Origin: Halobacillus sp. Marseille-P3879
GTDB lineage: Bacteria; Bacillota; Bacilli; Bacillales; Halobacillaceae
Reading direction: 5' to 3'
Assembly (NCBI RefSeq): GCF_900240285.1
Contig: NZ_OESS01000003.1
Coordinates: forward strand, 124,001 to 188,000
DNA: 64,000 nt
This document shows, piece after piece, positions 8,476-17,705 of the stretch. The first letter of the stretch is position 1. Every line of letters starts with the position of its first letter. The position numbers and the translations under genes were made by a program. The notes beneath the pieces were generated by a model that ran no database searches, was not told the origin of the DNA, and saw nothing but the letters and a program-made list of their open reading frames with translations.

Positions 8476-9252
8476 TTGGCTGAAGTGTTGCTTGTTGATA
8501 ATGATAAACAGAGTCGGCATGAGTTCTGTCATATTATTCAAGACAGTAAGTATAATTTCCTTTCTATCTATGAATCAAGTACGGCTGATCGCGCTTTGTT
8601 TCTATTAAAACAAAATAAGCCTAGTTGTATGGTTATTGATTTATCTTTGCCTGATATGGATGGTATTAAATTGGGACGAACTGCTTTGGAAATGTATCCA
8701 GATTTACCGGTGGTTGTAGTGACTCACCTAAAAATGTTTAGTTTTGTACAGGATGCTATCAATGCAGGATTCTCTGCCTATTTGCTGAAAGCGCTTTCTA
8801 AAGCGGATTTAGTTGAAACATTTGAACGGGTGTTGACTCCCGAGCTGAGTAAGCAGTTAAACAATATCATGAACAGAGGGCAAGGTGGAATTGTATCTGA
8901 TTTAAGTAAACCGATTGAGAGTGCTATTCATATTATTCAGGAGAGTTATAACGAATTACTTACATTAAGAGATGTTTCCGATCAGGTTTATTTGAGTCCC
9001 TCCTATTTTAGTAGGATGTTCAAAGATGAGACGGGGAAAAGTTTTGTCGAGTATCTCGCTTTTGTCAGGATGCAAAAAGCAAAGACAATGCTCCGGCTGT
9101 CCTCCCTTCCAATTGAAGTTATTGCTAATAATACGGGATTTACGACTGCAGGATATTTTGCAACAACATTTAAAAAGCATGTGGGAGTCACACCTAGTGA
9201 ATACCGTGATCAATTCTATTGGAAAAATGAATCACGAACTATTAAAGCTTGA
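8476..9252 (+). CDS. orphan response regulator with AraC-type DNA-binding domain
   Basis: A 258-residue two-domain regulator. Residues 1-120 are a receiver domain: acidic pocket in 'EVLLVDND', phospho-acceptor Asp55 in 'CMVIDLSLPDMDG', and the conserved lysine in 'YLLKALS'. Residues of about 155-250 are an AraC/XylS double helix-turn-helix ('LSPSYFSRMFKDETGKSF', 'TGFTTAGYFATTFKKHVG'). The start is TTG 8476, which lies 8 bp after GAGGAGG (8461-8467); a longer GTG start at 8410 has no ribosome binding site and adds residues foreign to receiver domains. No histidine kinase is encoded nearby. The gene lies 13 bp before the molybdenum-hydroxylase gene set and probably controls it. Confidence 0.85.
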   Translation: MAEVLLVDNDKQSRHEFCHIIQDSKYNFLSIYESSTADRALFLLKQNKPSCMVIDLSLPDMDGIKLGRTALEMYPDLPVVVVTHLKMFSFVQDAINAGFSAYLLKALSKADLVETFERVLTPELSKQLNNIMNRGQGGIVSDLSKPIESAIHIIQESYNELLTLRDVSDQVYLSPSYFSRMFKDETGKSFVEYLAFVRMQKAKTMLRLSSLPIEVIANNTGFTTAGYFATTFKKHVGVTPSEYRDQFYWKNESRTIKA

Positions 9253-9265
9253 AGGGAGAAAGCTT

Positions 9266-10378
9266 ATGCTTCCGATTTATAAAGAAATGAAACGCTGTCG
9301 AGCCCTAATGAAAATAGGGGTTTTGGGTACTATCATTCGGACTGAAGGATCTACTTACCAAAAAGCTGGAGCAAAATGTTTTATTAGTGAAGATGGGTTT
9401 ATAACTGGACTTGTAAGCGGAGGTTGTGTGGAAGGAGACCTAGGTGAATACGCCAAACACGTTATGGAGACTGGAAATTCCAAGAAAGTATTTTATGATT
9501 TCAGAGATGGAGGAGATGATTTATGGGGGTTAGGGCTTGGTTGTAACGGTTCGATTGAAATATATTTAGAGCCGTTTTACCCTATGTGCCCTTCATCTAT
9601 CCAAATCGAAGAGGGTTTATCCGGGGCGTTAAGTAGTTCAATATGCATGCTTACCATTATTTCCTCAGAATATCCTATATCAACTGAAAAAAAACGAATA
9701 ATCATTGAGGAAGAGTCAAGCATTAATGAGATAAATGATGAGCGAATTAGGGATGAGTACAATAAACGTTTAAAGAATAATGAAACAGGTCTTTATAGAG
9801 GTGAGGAGTTAGAGGTCTTTTTCGATTTCGTTACGCCTGCTCCTCATGTCATTGTGTTTGGGGCAGGACCTGACGCTGTGCCGCTTGTTGATGGAGTGAA
9901 ACGATTGAATTGGCGAGTTTCTGTCATTGATCATCGTCCAGAGTTTGTTAGTGACGCACATTTTCCTGATGCGGATGAGCTGATCTTGAACGAAAGAGGG
10001 ACCTTTCCTGAAATAACATTGAATGAGCATTCGTACATCGTCATAATGACCCACAATTTTGAACAAGACCAGCAAATATTGAGTGAGTTGCTGAGAGCAA
10101 AGACAGGTTATATCGGGATCTTGGGTCCAAGGAAACGTACGTACCAGCTACTCGAAGGAATATCCATTGCCAAAGGCATTTCACACCAAGAACTGATTAA
10201 TTTTTATAGTCCTATAGGGCTTGATATTGGGGCAAAAACACCGGAAGAAATTTCCTGTAGCATTGTTACTGAGATGATCAATGTTTACCGCAGAGGTAAT
10301 GGTATCTCACTTAAGATGACCAAGGGGCCTTATATATGGGAGCAAAAAAGAGAGGAGGAAGCATCATTGACAACCTGA
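9266..10378 (+). CDS. XdhC/CoxF-family molybdenum hydroxylase maturation factor
   Basis: A 370-residue XdhC-family protein that in known systems helps load sulfurated molybdenum cofactor into xanthine-dehydrogenase-type enzymes. The N-terminal domain shows 'GSTYQKAGAKCFISEDG' and 'LVSGGCVEGDL'; the C-terminal Rossmann domain begins at 'HVIVFGAGPDAVPLVDG' and continues with 'ILGPRKR'. ATG 9266 follows GAAGGGAG; a longer open frame reaching back to 9026 only overlaps the response regulator in another frame. It is the first gene of the maturation-plus-enzyme operon and corresponds in role to B. subtilis PucA. Confidence 0.9.
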   Translation: MLPIYKEMKRCRALMKIGVLGTIIRTEGSTYQKAGAKCFISEDGFITGLVSGGCVEGDLGEYAKHVMETGNSKKVFYDFRDGGDDLWGLGLGCNGSIEIYLEPFYPMCPSSIQIEEGLSGALSSSICMLTIISSEYPISTEKKRIIIEEESSINEINDERIRDEYNKRLKNNETGLYRGEELEVFFDFVTPAPHVIVFGAGPDAVPLVDGVKRLNWRVSVIDHRPEFVSDAHFPDADELILNERGTFPEITLNEHSYIVIMTHNFEQDQQILSELLRAKTGYIGILGPRKRTYQLLEGISIAKGISHQELINFYSPIGLDIGAKTPEEISCSIVTEMINVYRRGNGISLKMTKGPYIWEQKREEEASLTT

Positions 10379-10983
10379 AAAAAAGGGAAGTCTGGGGAAT
10401 TATTTTAGCTGCAGGTTTGTCTTCTCGTATGGACGCTCCGAAGATGCTTCTGCCTTTCAGGGGAAAGACATTGGTTCGTTCAGTCGTTGAGCAGGCAATC
10501 AACTCCTCTCTGGACGAAGTAGTAGTAGTAGTAAACCCGGAAGTGGCGGGTATGGTCAATGAAGCAAGAATCCCTGGTGTTCGTAAAGTGATCTTGAACA
10601 GCAGAGCAAAAAGAGGATTATCAACCTCCGTACAAGCAGGATTGACAGCACTACCCGAACATGCAGAGGCTGCTTTATTCCTCCTTGGGGATCAACCTTA
10701 TATAACAGAACGCGAAATAAACAAAGTAATTGAAAGATATAAAAAGACGAGGAACTCTTCCATCTATCAATCAACTTCTTTTGGTGTCAGGGGACATCCC
10801 GTGCTGTTCCATAGAGAGCTATTTAATGAGTTATTCAGCGTGAACGGCGATGAAGGTGGAAGGTCAGTTATAAAAAAATATAATCAGCAAGTTGAGTTAG
10901 TAGAGATGAGTACAAATCACCTTTTTGATATCGATACAAAAGGTGATTATGAAAAAGTGTTGAATGAGGAGGATTGTTCATGA
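10336..10983 (+). CDS. MocA/MobA-like nucleotidyltransferase for molybdenum cofactor
   Basis: A 215-residue nucleotidyltransferase of the MocA/CoxI/PucB group, predicted to add CMP (or a similar nucleotide) to molybdopterin before insertion into the hydroxylase. The nucleotide-binding signature is 'ILAAGLSSRMDAPKMLLPF' (a glycine is common where this protein has D), and 'LLGDQPYI' carries the metal-binding Asp. ATG 10336 overlaps the end of the xdhC-like gene. A strong AGAGGAGG at 10351-10358 lies inside the gene just before ATC/ATT codons, so a non-canonical start near 10366 cannot be excluded. The stop overlaps the next start (ATGA). Confidence 0.88.
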   Translation: MGAKKRGGSIIDNLKKREVWGIILAAGLSSRMDAPKMLLPFRGKTLVRSVVEQAINSSLDEVVVVVNPEVAGMVNEARIPGVRKVILNSRAKRGLSTSVQAGLTALPEHAEAALFLLGDQPYITEREINKVIERYKKTRNSSIYQSTSFGVRGHPVLFHRELFNELFSVNGDEGGRSVIKKYNQQVELVEMSTNHLFDIDTKGDYEKVLNEEDCS

Positions 10984-13412
10984 CTCAATCAATAGGTACT
11001 CCTGTCAATCGAGTGGAAGATGATCGCTTATTAACCGGTCAGGGAAAGTACATGGATGATATTGGAACACCACCTAATACAGCTCAGGCTGCTATTTTGA
11101 GAAGTACGTATCCTCATGCGGATATTATTTCAATCGACACGTCAGATGCTGAAAAGGTAACTGGTGTGAAAGCGGTAATCACGGGTGAGCAAATCAAACA
11201 GTATATGAAACCTTTTAGTGTTGGTGTAAGTGCGCCTGTGAAATATTACCCGGTTGCTGTGGAAAAAGTTCGTTATGTTGGAGAGCCTGTAGCAGTAGTA
11301 TTAGCTAAAAATCGATACATTGCTGAAGATGCGTTGGAGAAAATAAAAGTGAAATACAAAGGACGCAAGCCGATTGTCGACATCGAACAGTCCTTGGAAC
11401 CTGATGCCCCGTTACTCCATGAAAATGTGGGTTCCAACATAGCAAATCATCGGACTTTCGATTACGGGGAGGTCAATCAGGCGTTCGAGCAAGCTGACCA
11501 TATAATCAAGCATAAATACAACTTCCCCAAATACTCTGCAACACCTGTAGAGACATATGGAATCCTGGCAAGCTATGAAAATAGCGAAGACCGATATACC
11601 ATACATGCCAATTTTCACGGGCCATTTGTTATTCAGGCGGTAATGGCACAAGCATTAGGTGTCCCTGGTAACAAACTAAGAATTGTAGTCCCTAAAGATA
11701 TCGGGGGGAGCTATGGGATAAAAGCAGGGGCATTTCCATACATGGTTCTGTTAGCCATCGCCAGTCGTATTGCTGGTTGTCCAGTAAAATGGATTGAAGA
11801 TCGGCAAGAGCATTTATCAGCAAGCTCCAGTGGAACAGACCGAGTCACTTATATAGAGGCTGCAGTACAGAAAAGCGGCAAGGTAACAGGCCTAAGGATG
11901 AAAATGATAGACAATGTGGGCGCATATTTGCGAGCGCCTGAGCCTGCTTGTTTATATAGGACGCATGCTAATTCTACTGGAGCTTATGATATTCCTAACC
12001 TTCATATTGAAGCAATTGCAACAATGACTAATAAGTTGCCGACCGGACTTATAAGAGGATATGGCGGTCAAGAGCTTTATTTTCCATTAGAAAGGCTGAT
12101 GCAGCGAGTTGCAAATGAACTAGATATGGACCCTGTAGACGTCATAAGAGAAAACATAATCAAGAAGCATCAGTTTCCTTATAAGACTGCTTCCGGAGGT
12201 ATGTATGATAGCGGAGATTATGAAAAGGGATTAGAACTAGCGATTGAAACCGGCAACTATACAGAGTTTAGAAGAAAGCAGCAAGAGGCAAGAAAGAAAG
12301 GGAAAATCTTCGGTGTAGGACTTGCGAACATCGTGGAGCCTTCAGGTTCAAACATGGGGTACATTACGGTGGCTTTAACTCCCGAGGAAAGGGCTTCTTC
12401 CCTCCCTAAATCCGGGTGTGCCGAAGCAGCAACTGTATCCATGGATCCGATGGGCAGCGTCAATGTGAGAATCAGCACTACTCCATCCGGTCAAGGTCAT
12501 GAAACAGTGGCAGCCCAAATAATAGCTGATGTACTGGGAGTTCCGATAGATAAAGTCAATGTAGTGGCGGAATTAGACACTTCAACCAGCGCCTGGTCAA
12601 TTGCATCAGGAAGTTATTCCAGTAGATTCGCATCCCTAGGATCCAGTGCAGTATTTTATGCAGCCCACAAGGTGAGATCTAAACTTTTTAAAATAGCGGC
12701 CCATCAGCTGCAGGTGGAAGCTAGTGAATTGGAATTAAAAGAAGGAAGTATTTTTGTAAAAGACAATCCGGAACAGAAATATTCATTAAAGCGTGCTGTC
12801 GGTACAGCACATTGGAATCCTCTGGCTCTGCCAGAAGGAATGGAACCAGGTATCTATGAAACTTATTATTATACAGCTAAAAACACTGAACCGCCTGATG
12901 AACAGGATTTAATCAATTCTTCAGTGACCTATGGATTTGTCTCCGACCTGGTAACGGTAGAAATTGACCCGGAAACAGCAAATGTAGAGATTATCGATTA
13001 TGTGACCATCCATGATGCAGGGAAATTATTAAATCCTAAAATTGTAGATGGACAAATATACGGCGGGCTTGCTCATGGGCTGGGTGGCGCCTTGTATGAA
13101 GAATTAGCTTATGACGAAAAAGGGCAATTTTTAACAGGATCTTTTATGGATTACCTTTGCCCGACTGCCCCAGAAATGCCAAAAGTAACGATAAAGCACA
13201 TGGAGACTCCTTCACCGCTCACTCCCCTTGGAGCCAAAGGGCTTGGGGAAGGCAATACGATGAGTGCTCCTGTAGCTGTTGCCAATGCGGTTAGTGACGC
13301 ATTGTCTCCTTATAATATTGAAATTGACACGCTTCCTTTAAGTCCAAATTATATATGGAGTCTTTTAGCAGAGTCAGATATTTATCAAAAACAAAAAGAG
13401 GTGAATGCATAA
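10980..13412 (+). CDS. molybdenum hydroxylase large subunit (xanthine/CO dehydrogenase family; furoyl-CoA dehydrogenase candidate)
   Basis: The 810-residue catalytic subunit of a Mo/FeS/FAD hydroxylase. It begins with the family N terminus 'GTPVNRVEDDRLLTGQGKYMDD' region, carries cofactor loops such as 'DIGGSYGIKAG' and 'SGQGHETVAAQI', and ends with 'GAKGLGEGN', whose Glu (about residue 757) is the catalytic base of the family. At the CO-dehydrogenase active-site loop it has 'LIRGYGGQE' instead of AYRCSFR, so it is not a form I CO dehydrogenase. ATG 10980 follows GAGGAGG at 7 bp and overlaps the previous stop. With the ligase and crotonase genes downstream I infer hydroxylation of an aryl- or furoyl-CoA thioester. 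Confidence 0.9.
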   Translation: MTQSIGTPVNRVEDDRLLTGQGKYMDDIGTPPNTAQAAILRSTYPHADIISIDTSDAEKVTGVKAVITGEQIKQYMKPFSVGVSAPVKYYPVAVEKVRYVGEPVAVVLAKNRYIAEDALEKIKVKYKGRKPIVDIEQSLEPDAPLLHENVGSNIANHRTFDYGEVNQAFEQADHIIKHKYNFPKYSATPVETYGILASYENSEDRYTIHANFHGPFVIQAVMAQALGVPGNKLRIVVPKDIGGSYGIKAGAFPYMVLLAIASRIAGCPVKWIEDRQEHLSASSSGTDRVTYIEAAVQKSGKVTGLRMKMIDNVGAYLRAPEPACLYRTHANSTGAYDIPNLHIEAIATMTNKLPTGLIRGYGGQELYFPLERLMQRVANELDMDPVDVIRENIIKKHQFPYKTASGGMYDSGDYEKGLELAIETGNYTEFRRKQQEARKKGKIFGVGLANIVEPSGSNMGYITVALTPEERASSLPKSGCAEAATVSMDPMGSVNVRISTTPSGQGHETVAAQIIADVLGVPIDKVNVVAELDTSTSAWSIASGSYSSRFASLGSSAVFYAAHKVRSKLFKIAAHQLQVEASELELKEGSIFVKDNPEQKYSLKRAVGTAHWNPLALPEGMEPGIYETYYYTAKNTEPPDEQDLINSSVTYGFVSDLVTVEIDPETANVEIIDYVTIHDAGKLLNPKIVDGQIYGGLAHGLGGALYEELAYDEKGQFLTGSFMDYLCPTAPEMPKVTIKHMETPSPLTPLGAKGLGEGNTMSAPVAVANAVSDALSPYNIEIDTLPLSPNYIWSLLAESDIYQKQKEVNA

Positions 13413-13867
13413 TGGAAGGAAAAGGAAAATTGAGTCTGAATGCTGGGATTGAAAGATCATGGGAAGTATTAATGGATCCAAAGGTACTTGAGAAATGCAT
13501 TATGGGGTGTGAAAAGCTGGAACAGATTGAAAAAAATAAATATGAAGCAGAGCTGGCAATGGGTATTGCTGCAGTTAAAGGGAGATATTCCTCCCTTATA
13601 GAGCTGGCAGATTTAGACAAGCCTAAGCACTACAAATTGATTGTAAAAGGGGAAGGAGGTCCTGGGACAGTAGAAGCCGTGGGTAACATTGACCTAGTAG
13701 CCGAGGATGAAACCGAGACTACACTTAAGTATACTTACGATGCAGAAGTTGGTGGGAAAGTCGCCATGATAGGTCAGAGGATGCTCGGCGGTGTTGCAAA
13801 AATGATTATTCAGGACTTCTTTAAGAAATTTAAAAAAGAACTGGAAAACACAAAGCAGCATACTTGA
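13412..13867 (+). CDS. CoxG-like SRPBCC-family protein
   Basis: A 151-residue protein of the CoxG (carbon monoxide dehydrogenase subunit G) family, a START/SRPBCC fold. Visible hallmarks are 'WEVLMDPKVLEKCIMGCEKLEQ' split across the first strand-helix region and 'GGPGTVEAVGNIDL' then 'AMIGQRMLGGVAKMI' in the C-terminal helix. In CO-dehydrogenase operons CoxG recruits the enzyme to the membrane, so a similar anchoring or assembly role is likely. Its ATG overlaps the large-subunit stop (TAATG) and is preceded by AAAGAGGTG, indicating translational coupling. Confidence 0.87.
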   Translation: MEGKGKLSLNAGIERSWEVLMDPKVLEKCIMGCEKLEQIEKNKYEAELAMGIAAVKGRYSSLIELADLDKPKHYKLIVKGEGGPGTVEAVGNIDLVAEDETETTLKYTYDAEVGGKVAMIGQRMLGGVAKMIIQDFFKKFKKELENTKQHT

Positions 13868-13886
13868 ATGGAAAGGAGGTTGAGTG

Positions 13887-14756
13887 ATGAAACCAGCCAA
13901 GTTCGAGTATCACCGGCCAGATAACCTTCCTGATGCACTAAGACTTTTAGATGAAGCTGGATTTGAAGGAAAGATAATAGCTGGTGGACAAAGTCTCGTA
14001 CCAATAATGAATATGCGCCTGGCAACTCCCGAGTGTCTGATCGATATCAACGGATTAACTGACCTTGACTTCATTGAATGTAAAGACTTTGTAGTCAAAA
14101 TAGGCGCTATGACACGACAAAGCCAGGTAGAGGCTTCTGATGTAGTAGGGAAGAATATTCCTTTACTAAAAGAAGCAGTACCATTTATTGGACATGTACA
14201 AACAAGGAATCGAGGCACGATTGGTGGGAGTATCGTCCATGCGGACCCGAGTGCAGAGCTCCCACTTGTGCTAATGACACTTGGGGGGAAAGTAAAGATT
14301 TCTTCGGAAGATGAAGAACGAGTCGTTGATGCGGAAGACTTTTTTCTTACCTACCTTACTACTGATTTAATGCCGACGGAGATACTAACTGAAATCCATA
14401 TTCCTGTCTGGGAAGGGAAAACAGGTCATTCATTTATGGAGATTGCCCGTCGGCATGGGGATTTTGCGTTGGTGGCTGCTTCGTGTCAGATGGCCGTTGA
14501 CGAGGAGGGCAGAATCGAAAACCTCCGTTTAGCTCTGGGTGGTGTAGAAGCTATTCCGTTTCTAATAGAAGACGCCCAAACAGTGCTCTGCGGAGAGCAG
14601 TTGACGGATGGACTAATCGAACAACTAGGAGAAATAGTAGGGGAGAGTGTGGAGCCCGAATCAGACCTTCATGCCTCTGAACAGTATCGACGGCATCTAG
14701 CTAAAGTGCTGACTTCACGTACATTACGTCAGGCATACGAAAGAGCGAGAGGGTGA
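13887..14756 (+). CDS. molybdenum hydroxylase FAD-binding (medium) subunit
   Basis: The 289-residue flavoprotein subunit that passes electrons from the FeS clusters to the acceptor. The family FAD motifs are 'IIAGGQSLVPIMNMRLA' (about residues 31-47) and 'RNRGTIGGSIVHADPSAELP' (about 109-128). ATG 13887 follows AAGGAGGT (13873-13880) at 6 bp; the GTG three bases earlier is too close. It starts 19 bp after the coxG-like gene and its stop overlaps the small-subunit start. Similar in length to CoxM and XdhB-type subunits. Confidence 0.93.
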   Translation: MKPAKFEYHRPDNLPDALRLLDEAGFEGKIIAGGQSLVPIMNMRLATPECLIDINGLTDLDFIECKDFVVKIGAMTRQSQVEASDVVGKNIPLLKEAVPFIGHVQTRNRGTIGGSIVHADPSAELPLVLMTLGGKVKISSEDEERVVDAEDFFLTYLTTDLMPTEILTEIHIPVWEGKTGHSFMEIARRHGDFALVAASCQMAVDEEGRIENLRLALGGVEAIPFLIEDAQTVLCGEQLTDGLIEQLGEIVGESVEPESDLHASEQYRRHLAKVLTSRTLRQAYERARG

Positions 14757-15256
14757 TGAATTTGGCGATGCAAGAAATTGAGGTCACTATCAATGGCACG
14801 AGATATCAGGAAATGGCGGAGCCTAGAATGCTCTTAAGTGACTTTTTGAGAGAGGTATGCGGACTAACTGGTACGCATGTAGGCTGCGAACATGGGGTGT
14901 GTGGAGCTTGTACGATCGTATTAGATGATGCTGCAGTTAGAAGTTGCTTAATTTTCGCGGTACAGGCAGACGGCAGGAATATACGTACGGTAGAAGGACT
15001 CGCACATACCGGCCAATTAACGACTCTGCAGAAAAACTTCAAGGAAAATCACGGATTACAATGTGGTTTTTGCACATCAGGGATACTCATGGCAGCCACT
15101 GACTTTATCGAAAAAAAACCTGAAGCAGACAGTCAGGAAATTAAAGAAATGCTGTCAGGACATTTATGCAGGTGTACAGGCTACGATGGCATAGTAAAAG
15201 CTGTAGAGAAGACTATTGAAGAAAACAAAAAGTCTGTAAAGGAGTTGAACACATGA
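14756..15256 (+). CDS. molybdenum hydroxylase 2Fe-2S (small) subunit
   Basis: A 166-residue electron-transfer subunit with both [2Fe-2S] clusters. The plant-type ferredoxin domain has C44, C49, C52 and C64 ('GCEHGVCGACT'). The helical domain has C103, C106, C138 and C140 ('CGFCTSG' and 'HLCRCTGYDGI'). All eight cysteines are present, so the enzyme should be functional. ATG 14756 overlaps the FAD-subunit stop; an internal ATG 14768 is a weaker alternative. Its stop overlaps the next start by ATGA. Confidence 0.94.
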   Translation: MNLAMQEIEVTINGTRYQEMAEPRMLLSDFLREVCGLTGTHVGCEHGVCGACTIVLDDAAVRSCLIFAVQADGRNIRTVEGLAHTGQLTTLQKNFKENHGLQCGFCTSGILMAATDFIEKKPEADSQEIKEMLSGHLCRCTGYDGIVKAVEKTIEENKKSVKELNT

Positions 15257-16809
15257 ATATTGCAAAGTTACTAGAGTTTGCAGTAGAAAGGCACCCGAAT
15301 AAGACAGCGGTTGTCCAAGGGGATATTCGCTTGACCTATTCCCAGTTGGATTCTAAGGTGTCTCAAGTGGCTGCCTCTTTGCAACGGATAGGGGTCAAGC
15401 AACAAGACCGGATAATCGTTATATTAAAAAATCATTTGGAAAATGTGCTTACTTATTGGGCTTTGCAGAAGCTTGGTGCTATTTATACTCCTATTAATTT
15501 TCGGTTATCGGACAAGGAAGTCGAGTATTGTGTGAACGATGCAGAAGCGTCCGCAATCGTCTATGAAAATGTCAGTCAGGAAGCTGTCCTGAATGCAGAC
15601 TTTAAAGAACGGCCTATTTTGATAGGCGTACATGACGTAGAAGGGGCAGATATTTATTTCAAAGAGTTAGTAGAAAGAAGTCCAGGCAGCTACGATAAAC
15701 CAACCATTCAAGATGATGACATAGCCCTTATGCTCTATACCTCAGGAACGACCGGCAAGCCGAAGGGAGTTCCGAGAAGTAATAAAAATGAATATGCTTC
15801 TGCTACCGCTCACATTATACAAAACCATTATACCGTAGGTGAAAGCACCCTTGGAACGATGCCTCTTTATCACACGATGGGGATGAGATCGCTCTTATCA
15901 ATCGCCTTTGTCAATGGTAAGTACGTCATACTTCCCGATTTTGATGCTAAAGATGCGCTCAATTTGTTAAGTGAGGAACAGCTTACATGTTTATATTTAG
16001 TTCCAACACTGTACCATGATATGTTGAACCATCCTCATTTTGAGGAATACGATCTGGCTTCTTTAAAGAAATTAGGATACGCCGGGGCATCTATGACAAC
16101 TGTCTTGACAGAAAAATGTGTAAAATACTTTAAACCTGATGTTTTCGTCAATCATTATGGAAGCACGGAAGTATACACATTCACAATTAATCCAAATGTA
16201 AGAGAAAAGCCTGGATGCGCTGGTAAACCTGGATTCCATCAAAATATCCGTATAGTAACTGCTGATCCAAATGGGGGTGCCAGTCACACAGATATAGTGA
16301 ACAAGGAAGAGGTTGGTGAGATTATTGCGAGCCTGGATTCCAGTGAAGCTTTCAAAGGGTATTGGAATCGACCGGATGCTACAAAAAAATCGATTCGTGA
16401 TGGTTGGTATTTTACTGGGGATCTAGGATATATAGATGCCGACGGAGATTTGCACGTAGTAGGGAGAGTAGATGATATGATCATCTCCGGTGGAGAAAAT
16501 ATTCATCCGTTAGAAGTGGAAGAAGTGTTGTCGAAACACCCTAAGGTTTCAGAAGTTGCTATCGTCGGAGAAGAGGATAATCGTTGGGGCCAGATCGTAA
16601 CTGCTTATGTAGTACCTTCCGATTCATCACTTACTATTCAGGGGTTGGATGAATACTGTAAAAACCATCCGAAGTTATCTAATTTTAAGCGTCCTAGAAA
16701 CTATATTTTCATTAAGGAAATACCGAAAAGTCCAGTAGGAAAGATCCTTCGCAGAAAATTACGTGAAGGGGAATTTGAATTTTTTAGCGATGAGCAGGTA
16801 GTCCAGTAA
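15253..16809 (+). CDS. acyl/aroyl-CoA synthetase (AMP-forming), 2-furoyl-CoA or benzoate-CoA ligase type
   Basis: A 518-residue ANL-superfamily ligase that activates an acid as acyl-AMP and then CoA thioester. The P-loop 'LYTSGTTGKPKG' lies near residue 160, the adenylate motif 'YGSTE' near 300, the hinge 'GWYFTGDLG' and 'GRVDDMIISGGENI' follow, and the catalytic lysine is in 'PKSPVGKILRRKLRE'. ATG 15253 follows AAAGGAG and overlaps the FeS-subunit stop, so ligase and hydroxylase are co-translated. This coupling suggests that the hydroxylase acts on a CoA thioester, as in 2-furoate degradation (HmfD followed by HmfABC). Confidence 0.9.
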   Translation: MNIAKLLEFAVERHPNKTAVVQGDIRLTYSQLDSKVSQVAASLQRIGVKQQDRIIVILKNHLENVLTYWALQKLGAIYTPINFRLSDKEVEYCVNDAEASAIVYENVSQEAVLNADFKERPILIGVHDVEGADIYFKELVERSPGSYDKPTIQDDDIALMLYTSGTTGKPKGVPRSNKNEYASATAHIIQNHYTVGESTLGTMPLYHTMGMRSLLSIAFVNGKYVILPDFDAKDALNLLSEEQLTCLYLVPTLYHDMLNHPHFEEYDLASLKKLGYAGASMTTVLTEKCVKYFKPDVFVNHYGSTEVYTFTINPNVREKPGCAGKPGFHQNIRIVTADPNGGASHTDIVNKEEVGEIIASLDSSEAFKGYWNRPDATKKSIRDGWYFTGDLGYIDADGDLHVVGRVDDMIISGGENIHPLEVEEVLSKHPKVSEVAIVGEEDNRWGQIVTAYVVPSDSSLTIQGLDEYCKNHPKLSNFKRPRNYIFIKEIPKSPVGKILRRKLREGEFEFFSDEQVVQ

Positions 16810-16832
16810 GAAAATAGAAGGGAGAAATAAAT

Positions 16833-17621
16833 ATGACAACGAGTACACAATATGATCACATTCGAGTGGAAAAAAACAGGGAGGACAAAATTGCGACGGT
16901 TGTTTTTGATCGACCAGAAAAAATGAACTACATCAGCATGCTCGCACGAGCTCAATTTTCTGAAATTTTTGATGACTTAAATACAGATGAAAATGTAAGG
17001 GTAATCGTTATTAAAGGAGAAGGTGACCAAGCTTTTAGTGCTGGGGGTAGCATTCCGCAGTTTATGGAAGCTCATGTGGAAGAATTATCCCACTTGGCGG
17101 AAAATGTAGCAGCTCCAGAACGTTCTCCCAAACCAGTGATTGCTCAATTGCAGGGATATACATTCGGGGTAGGTTTTGAAATAGCTATGGCTTGTGATTT
17201 TCGGATTGCTGCAGAAGATACAATGTTAGCATTGCCTGAAATGAATTTAGGAATGATACCGGGAAGCGGTGGTACTCAACGGGTAGCAAGGGCTGTTGGA
17301 TTGACTAGAGCTAAAGACATGATTATGCGTGCTAGAAGAATTCCTGCTGATGAAGCTTATCAATGGGGGCTGCTTACTCAGGTAGTAGAAAAGGATCGAT
17401 TAGAAGAAGAGGTAGCCAGTGTGGCTAAGGACCTTACTCGCTTCTCACCATTAGCACAACGTGTATGTAAGGAAGTATTAAATGCTGCAGAAGAAGGTCC
17501 GTTAAGTACAGGGTTGCAAATTGAAGGACGAGCCTATGGGATGCTAAGGGGAACTGAGGATTTTAAAGAAGGCGTAGAGGCTTTCGTGGAAAAAAGAAAG
17601 CCACAATTTACAGGGAAATAA
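16833..17621 (+). CDS. enoyl-CoA hydratase/isomerase family protein, HmfE-like (2-oxoglutaroyl-CoA hydrolase candidate)
   Basis: A 262-residue crotonase-fold protein. The oxyanion-hole loops are 'AFSAGGSIPQF' (about 67-77) and 'GYTFGVGFEIAMACDFRI' (about 108-125), and 'LPEMNLGMIPGSGG' (about 134-147) carries a Glu at the position of a classical catalytic residue. From memory of HmfE-type hydrolases, 'NVAAPERSPKPVIA', 'GFGVGFE'-like and 'DFKEGVEAFVEKRKP' resemble that subgroup; this needs a search. It is 23 bp after the ligase, with GAAGGGAG as ribosome binding site, and closes the enzyme operon. In the furoate pathway it would release 2-oxoglutarate and CoA. Confidence 0.82.
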   Translation: MTTSTQYDHIRVEKNREDKIATVVFDRPEKMNYISMLARAQFSEIFDDLNTDENVRVIVIKGEGDQAFSAGGSIPQFMEAHVEELSHLAENVAAPERSPKPVIAQLQGYTFGVGFEIAMACDFRIAAEDTMLALPEMNLGMIPGSGGTQRVARAVGLTRAKDMIMRARRIPADEAYQWGLLTQVVEKDRLEEEVASVAKDLTRFSPLAQRVCKEVLNAAEEGPLSTGLQIEGRAYGMLRGTEDFKEGVEAFVEKRKPQFTGK

Positions 17622-17628
17622 GGGTGGC

Positions 17629-17663
17629 CTGCAAGGGCTTCCCTTGCAGCAGCCAGTTTTTTA
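17629..17663 (+). terminator. intrinsic terminator after the crotonase gene
   Basis: A 9 bp perfect stem CTGCAAGGG with a 3-base loop, followed by a short spacer and TTTTTT. Confidence 0.7.
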
Positions 17664-17705
17664 TAACCGATAATTTCTGAATTTTCAGAAAGGAGGTAGA
17701 GGCTG

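Noticed and set aside
10980-15256. Aerobic CO dehydrogenase (CoxLMS)
   Set aside because: The large subunit lacks the AYRCSFR active-site loop of form I enzymes and has LIRGYGGQE. The coupled CoA ligase and crotonase genes also argue for another substrate.
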